Made by a program: the position numbers and the translations under genes
Notes under the pieces: model-generated
Seen by the model: only the letters and a program-made list of their open reading frames with translations
Databases searched by the model: none
What the model was told of the DNA's origin: nothing
Assembly (NCBI RefSeq): GCF_013346665.1
Contig: NZ_JABVBB010000034.1
Location: 62,001-126,000 of the forward strand
Reading direction: 5' to 3'
DNA: 64,000 bases
Origin: Sulfitobacter maritimus
Lineage (GTDB): Bacteria > Pseudomonadota > Alphaproteobacteria > Rhodobacterales > Rhodobacteraceae
Part shown: piece after piece, positions 60,742 through 64,000 of the stretch
Layout: each line of letters begins with the position of its first letter
How positions within the stretch are numbered: position 1 is the stretch's first letter

Positions 60742-61629
60742 TTATCCGGGCTTTGAAGCAGGTTTCGTTTTCGGAAGGCTCGCCCGTGCAGCAATGACTG
60801 CCCCGCTGGTGATCAGCATCGCAGCCCAAAGCAGTGTCCAGGTCGCAGTCGCCACACCAGCAATCACCAAGACCAGCGTCGACAGCAGAGGGGCCGCATA
60901 AGAGCTCGTTCCTAGCAGTTGGATGTCGCCCTGTTTCACCCCAATGTCCCAGACATAAAAGGCCAAACCAACCGGGCCGAGCCCCAACCCCAAGATCGCC
61001 GTCCAACCCAGAGCACTTTTAGGCAGCACGGTCTGTTCAAAAATCAGATGCAGCGGCAGCGATAAGGCCGCGCTGGCGAGGCAAAAAACCGCGACGCTCG
61101 CCGTCGGGGCTGTCCCCACCAGCCGCGATAGAACGGAATAGCCCGACCATGTGAGCGCACAAAGCAGCGCCAACCCATAGCCCGCAAAATGTGCTGTCGA
61201 AAATCCTTGCCCCCCGCCGGTGATGATTAATGCAGCGCCGGCAAAGCCCAGCAAAGCGCCCGCAATATGGCCGCGCCGCAGCCGTTCGCCGGGCAAGAGA
61301 CCTGAGAAAACGACGATGAGAAGCGGCCACAGATAGGCAATCAACCCGGCCTCCGCCGCAGGGGCCAGACGCAGGGCCGAGAAGTATAGAGCGTGGTAGC
61401 CAAAGAGGCCAAGCGTCCCAAAGACATAGACCCTAAATGGCACGCTGCGCAGCCGCCCTGCCGCCCCCGTCGCCACAGTCCAAACCAGCCCGAGGGTGCC
61501 GCCGATCGCAAAGCAGATGGTATTGAGCAAAAGCGGCGGCGTCGGTGCTGAGCCTACGGTAAACAACGCAAGCAGCGCCCAGAGCAAAACGGCGATAAAC
61601 CCGGTAACAGTCGCTTTTTGGCGGCTCAT
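60742..61629 (-). CDS. EamA-family transporter (aromatic exporter YddG-like)
   Basis: Inner-membrane protein of 295 residues starting at the ATG at 61629, with ten helices in two EamA repeats (RLAPAAEAGLIAYLWPLLIVVFSGLLPGERL is typical of the YddG/RarD-like group). Probably exports amino acids or aromatic compounds. It stands alone, with hairpins on both sides. Confidence 0.87.
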   Translation of the reverse strand: MSRQKATVTGFIAVLLWALLALFTVGSAPTPPLLLNTICFAIGGTLGLVWTVATGAAGRLRSVPFRVYVFGTLGLFGYHALYFSALRLAPAAEAGLIAYLWPLLIVVFSGLLPGERLRRGHIAGALLGFAGAALIITGGGQGFSTAHFAGYGLALLCALTWSGYSVLSRLVGTAPTASVAVFCLASAALSLPLHLIFEQTVLPKSALGWTAILGLGLGPVGLAFYVWDIGVKQGDIQLLGTSSYAAPLLSTLVLVIAGVATATWTLLWAAMLITSGAVIAARASLPKTKPASKPG

Positions 61630-61694
61630 ACTTCGATCCTTTGGGACGGTTGGGCGGGTGCCACAGCGGCGCAGTAGTCTTTGAGCATAGCGAT

Positions 61695-61735
61695 CCAACA
61701 AAAACACCCCCGCGAGCGATCACAGGGGTGGTTGG
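61695..61735 (-). terminator. Terminator after phaB
   Basis: On the minus strand CACCCC/GGGGTG (61705-61710, 61725-61730) form a stem that is followed by TTTTTG. Outer bases CCAAC/GTTGG (61695-61699, 61731-61735) can extend it across an A5 bulge. Confidence 0.6.
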
Positions 61736-61761
61736 TGCTGGCCTATGTCACACCGGGCGCG

Positions 61762-62484
61762 TCAGACGACGAACTGCGCACCGTTAGCCGAAATTGTCGA
61801 GCCGTTGATAAAACCGGCGTCATCGGAGACGAGAAACGCCACTGCACGCGCGATCTCTTCCGGCTCTCCCAGACGTCCGGCGGGGATCTGCGCGATGATG
61901 CTTTCGCGGACCTTTTCAGGCACGGCCATGACCATATCGGTCGCGATATAGCCGGGGCAGATCGCGTTGGCGGTAATGCCAGCACGCGCCCCTTCTTGGG
62001 CCAGCGATTTTACAATGCCCAGATCGCCCGCCTTGGTCGCGGCGTAGTTGACCTGCGCGAACTGTCCCTTCTGTCCGTTGATCGAAGAAATCACGACCAC
62101 GCGGCCAAATTTGCGTTCGCGCATACCGGGCCAAACCGGGTGGATGGTGTTGAACACGCCTGTGAGGTTGGTGGCGATGACCTCGTTCCACTGATCGGGG
62201 GTCATTTTATGAAACGGCGCATCGCGGGTAATGCCTGCGTTGGCGACGACCGCCTCGATGGGGCCAAGCTCCGCTTCGACCTGTTCGATCCCGGCTTTGG
62301 AGGCGTCGTAATCTGCCACGTTCCATTTATAGGTCTTGATACCGGTCTCTTCGGTGAATTTCGCGGCGGCTTCGTCATTGCCCGCATAGGTTGCGGCGAC
62401 GGTATAGCCTTTGTCCTTCAGCGTGGTGGAAATTGCCGCGCCAATGCCGCGACTGCCTCCGGTGACCAAAGCGATGCGTGACAT
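61762..62484 (-). CDS. phaB: Acetoacetyl-CoA reductase
   Basis: Short-chain dehydrogenase of 240 residues reducing acetoacetyl-CoA to (R)-3-hydroxybutyryl-CoA for polyhydroxybutyrate. NADP site VTGGSRGIGAAIS, catalytic Ser/Tyr/Lys in ISSINGQKGQFAQVNYAATKAG. The PhaB-like insert MTPDQWNEVIATNLTGVFN and the neighbour phaA separate it from FabG. ATG at 62484. Confidence 0.93.
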   Translation of the reverse strand: MSRIALVTGGSRGIGAAISTTLKDKGYTVAATYAGNDEAAAKFTEETGIKTYKWNVADYDASKAGIEQVEAELGPIEAVVANAGITRDAPFHKMTPDQWNEVIATNLTGVFNTIHPVWPGMRERKFGRVVVISSINGQKGQFAQVNYAATKAGDLGIVKSLAQEGARAGITANAICPGYIATDMVMAVPEKVRESIIAQIPAGRLGEPEEIARAVAFLVSDDAGFINGSTISANGAQFVV

Positions 62485-62525
62485 GTAATTCCTCCCTCAA
62501 GGTAATGTTCTTGCAAATGCATGTT

Positions 62526-62552
62526 TCGGCGCGCAATAAAGTTGCGCGCCGA
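62526..62552 (-). other. Perfect hairpin between phaA and phaB
   Basis: TCGGCGCGCAA (62526-62536) and TTGCGCGCCGA (62542-62552) form an 11-bp perfect stem with a 5-base loop in the 76-bp gap. No T-run, so it may partly separate or stabilise the two parts of the transcript. Confidence 0.6.
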
Positions 62553-62560
62553 CTCTAGTC

Positions 62561-63736
62561 TTACGGGCGCTCAAGGCACATGGCAACACCCATCCCGCCA
62601 CCGATACACAGCGTCGCGAGGCCTTTCTTGGCGTCACGGCGCTGCATTTCGAACAGCAGGGTATTCAGAACGCGGGCGCCGGAGGCACCGATTGGGTGGC
62701 CGATCGCAATCGCGCCGCCGTTGACGTTCACGATTTCGGGATCCCAGCCCATTTCCTTGTTCACAGCACAGGCCTGCGCGGCAAAGGCTTCGTTGGCTTC
62801 GACCAGATCCAGATCTTCAGGCTTCCAGCCAGCCTTCTCCAGCGCCTTGCGCGAGGCATAGACCGGGCCGACGCCCATGATCGACGGATCGAGACCAGCC
62901 GTTGCATAGGAGGCAATCCGCGCGAGCGGGGTGATGCCGCGCTTTTCGGCGTCTTCCGCGCTCATCAGCAGCGCACCCGCCGCGCCGTCGTTCAGGCCAG
63001 AAGCGTTGGCGGCGGTAACCGAGCCGTCTTTGGTAAAGGCCGGGCGCAGTTTTTGCATCGCTTCGATGGTCGCACCATGACGGATGTATTCGTCTTGATC
63101 GACGACCGTCTCACCTTTGCGACCCTTGATCGTGTATGCGACGATCTCATCTGCGAATTTGCCTGCCTTTTGCGCGGCTTCGGCCTTGTTCTGCGACGCG
63201 ACGGCGAATTCGTCCTGCTGATCGCGCGAAATCTGCCATTTTTCGGCGACGTTCTCAGCGGTCTGGCCCATGTGGTAGCCGTTGAAGGCGTCCCACAGAC
63301 CGTCGCGGATCATCGTGTCGATGAACTGCAAATCGCCCATTTTTTGACCCGCCCGCAGGTTCTGCGCATGGGGGCTCATGGTCATATTTTCCTGCCCACC
63401 GGCGCAGACGATGTTCGCATCACCCAGTTGGATGTGTTGCGCCGCCAGTGCCACGGCGCGTAGGCCCGAGCCGCAGACTTGGTTGATGCCCCAAGCCGCG
63501 CTCTCCTTTGGCAGGCCTGCGTTGATATGCGCCTGACGCGCCGGGTTCTGGCCCTGAGCGGCGGTCAACACCTGCCCAAGAATGGTTTCCGAAACTTCGC
63601 TCGGATCAACACCTGCGCGGGCCACCAGTTCTTTGAGAACGGCGGCACCCAGATCATGCGCAGGGATTTTGGCGAATGCTCCGCCGAAACTGCCCACGGC
63701 AGTACGGGCGGCGGATGCGATGACAACATTGGTCAT
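62561..63736 (-). CDS. phaA: Acetyl-CoA acetyltransferase (beta-ketothiolase)
   Basis: Thiolase of 391 residues joining two acetyl-CoA for polyhydroxybutyrate synthesis. Nucleophilic Cys 88 in [25 protein letters not shown] with the catalytic His, and the final [11 protein letters not shown] with the second Cys. ATG at 63736; first gene of the phaA-phaB pair. Confidence 0.95.
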   Translation of the reverse strand: MTNVVIASAARTAVGSFGGAFAKIPAHDLGAAVLKELVARAGVDPSEVSETILGQVLTAAQGQNPARQAHINAGLPKESAAWGINQVCGSGLRAVALAAQHIQLGDANIVCAGGQENMTMSPHAQNLRAGQKMGDLQFIDTMIRDGLWDAFNGYHMGQTAENVAEKWQISRDQQDEFAVASQNKAEAAQKAGKFADEIVAYTIKGRKGETVVDQDEYIRHGATIEAMQKLRPAFTKDGSVTAANASGLNDGAAGALLMSAEDAEKRGITPLARIASYATAGLDPSIMGVGPVYASRKALEKAGWKPEDLDLVEANEAFAAQACAVNKEMGWDPEIVNVNGGAIAIGHPIGASGARVLNTLLFEMQRRDAKKGLATLCIGGGMGVAMCLERP

Positions 63737-63895
63737 AATGTGAATTCCTCTATCTGACCGGGTAAAAGCAAACCGCACGCATCCTATTCGGGCGCGGGTT
63801 TCTTGTCCCTTGCGTCAGTGATAGCGGATGCGCTGCAATGCGGCAACTGAGCAGGTCACGTGCCGCCGATAAGGCCTGACGATTGGAATGCCGCG
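63737..63895. promoter_or_regulatory. Region upstream of phaA
   Basis: About 160 bp between phaA and the EAL-domain gene end. It should contain the phaA promoter. No clear operator was seen. Confidence 0.35.
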
Positions 63896-64000
63896 TTACC
63901 CTGCGGCGTGTCTTTGGCCCTTGTTCAGCCAGTCTGGTCGGGTGGTTGGGGCGGCATAGTAATAGCCTTGCAGGCAGTCGATGCCCATTTGACGCAGAAC
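63896..64000 (-). CDS. EAL-domain protein, C-terminal fragment
   Basis: The last 34 codons of a gene that begins outside the window. The stretch LRQMGIDCLQGYYYAAP is the typical end of an EAL cyclic-di-GMP phosphodiesterase domain (pattern A-x-x-G-x-D-x-x-Q-G-Y-x-x-x-x-P). Stop TAA at 63896-63898. Nothing can be said on the rest of the protein, including whether a GGDEF domain precedes. Confidence 0.75.
   Translation of the reverse strand, partial: VLRQMGIDCLQGYYYAAPTTRPDWLNKGQRHAAG

Noticed and set aside
61762-62484. Reading the reductase as FabG of fatty acid synthesis
   Set aside because: Its adjacency to a beta-ketothiolase and its PhaB-like sequence favour acetoacetyl-CoA reductase.
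1-64000. Mobile elements, integrases, prophage genes, toxin-antitoxin or CRISPR/defence systems
   Set aside because: I looked for transposase, integrase, phage structural, Cas and repeat-spacer patterns and saw none; the content is housekeeping and metabolic.
1-64000. tRNA or rRNA genes and riboswitches
   Set aside because: No cloverleaf with a TTC-type arm, no rRNA segment and no recognised riboswitch core was seen in the intergenic regions.

Overview
The window looks like chromosomal DNA of an alphaproteobacterium of the order Rhodobacterales, most likely the Roseobacter group. The basis is gene content and protein style: a plant-type glutamate-cysteine ligase beside ubiA and rsmE, an aa3-type oxidase subunit IV microprotein, a short-loop cytochrome bd oxidase with a DUF2474 peptide, phaA/phaB, ETF-ubiquinone oxidoreductase and a MobB-MoeA fusion. 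Genus was not determined. No rRNA, tRNA, CRISPR array, insertion sequence or prophage gene was seen. The DNA is gene-dense, with many 1-14 bp overlaps between consecutive genes.

Layout. 1-8.4 kb: the 3'-truncated end of a CHASE/PAS sensor kinase gene, then a six-gene branched-chain-amino-acid-type ABC uptake operon ending in an alpha/beta hydrolase, divergent from a PAS-LuxR regulator. 8.7-11.9 kb: a multi-PAS histidine kinase with a FixJ-type regulator. 12-18 kb: a DegP protease divergent from an OmpR-type two-component pair, followed by cytochrome bd oxidase cydAB plus a 36-residue subunit candidate. 18-24.3 kb: quinone oxidoreductase, EamA transporter, CoxG-like protein, ABC-2 exporter, S49 peptidase, a 54-residue Cys-rich membrane peptide and a calcium/sodium antiporter. 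24.8-28.1 kb: uvrC, pgsA, moaD, moaE. 28.1-34.5 kb: glyoxalase I, OmpA/BON-type protein, ubiA, rsmE, gshA. 34.5-38.2 kb: a minus-strand run pyrB, tail-anchored protein, 34-residue membrane peptide, inactive-looking dihydroorotase homologue, plsY. 38.3-45.6 kb: family-4-type uracil-DNA glycosylase, LysE exporter, moaB, DsbD-alpha-like protein, yqgE, Sua5, acyl-CoA dehydrogenase, MBL hydrolase. 46-51.2 kb: oxidase subunit IV, a lipoprotein, azlCD, then fdhD-mobA-mobB/moeA. 51.2-64 kb: greA, a SoxR regulator facing a VOC gene, ETF-QO, TPR protein, ispE, ispB, trmN6-like methyltransferase, EamA transporter, phaB-phaA and the tail of an EAL-domain gene.

How the genes work together. Three strands of metabolism recur: respiration and electron entry (cytochrome bd, aa3 subunit IV, ETF-QO, ubiA and ispB for ubiquinone), molybdenum cofactor supply (moaD, moaE, moaB, mobA, mobB/moeA, fdhD) and envelope homeostasis (degP, DsbD-like, OmpA-like, plsY, pgsA). 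The most unusual items are the pyrB operon with a metal-ligand-less dihydroorotase homologue and two unknown membrane proteins, a uracil-DNA glycosylase that has lost three of four Fe-S cysteines, and a MerR-type operator with a 19-bp spacer between soxR and a VOC gene. Four genes shorter than 60 codons were found by reading between the larger genes. All functions are inferred from motifs read by eye; no database search was run.
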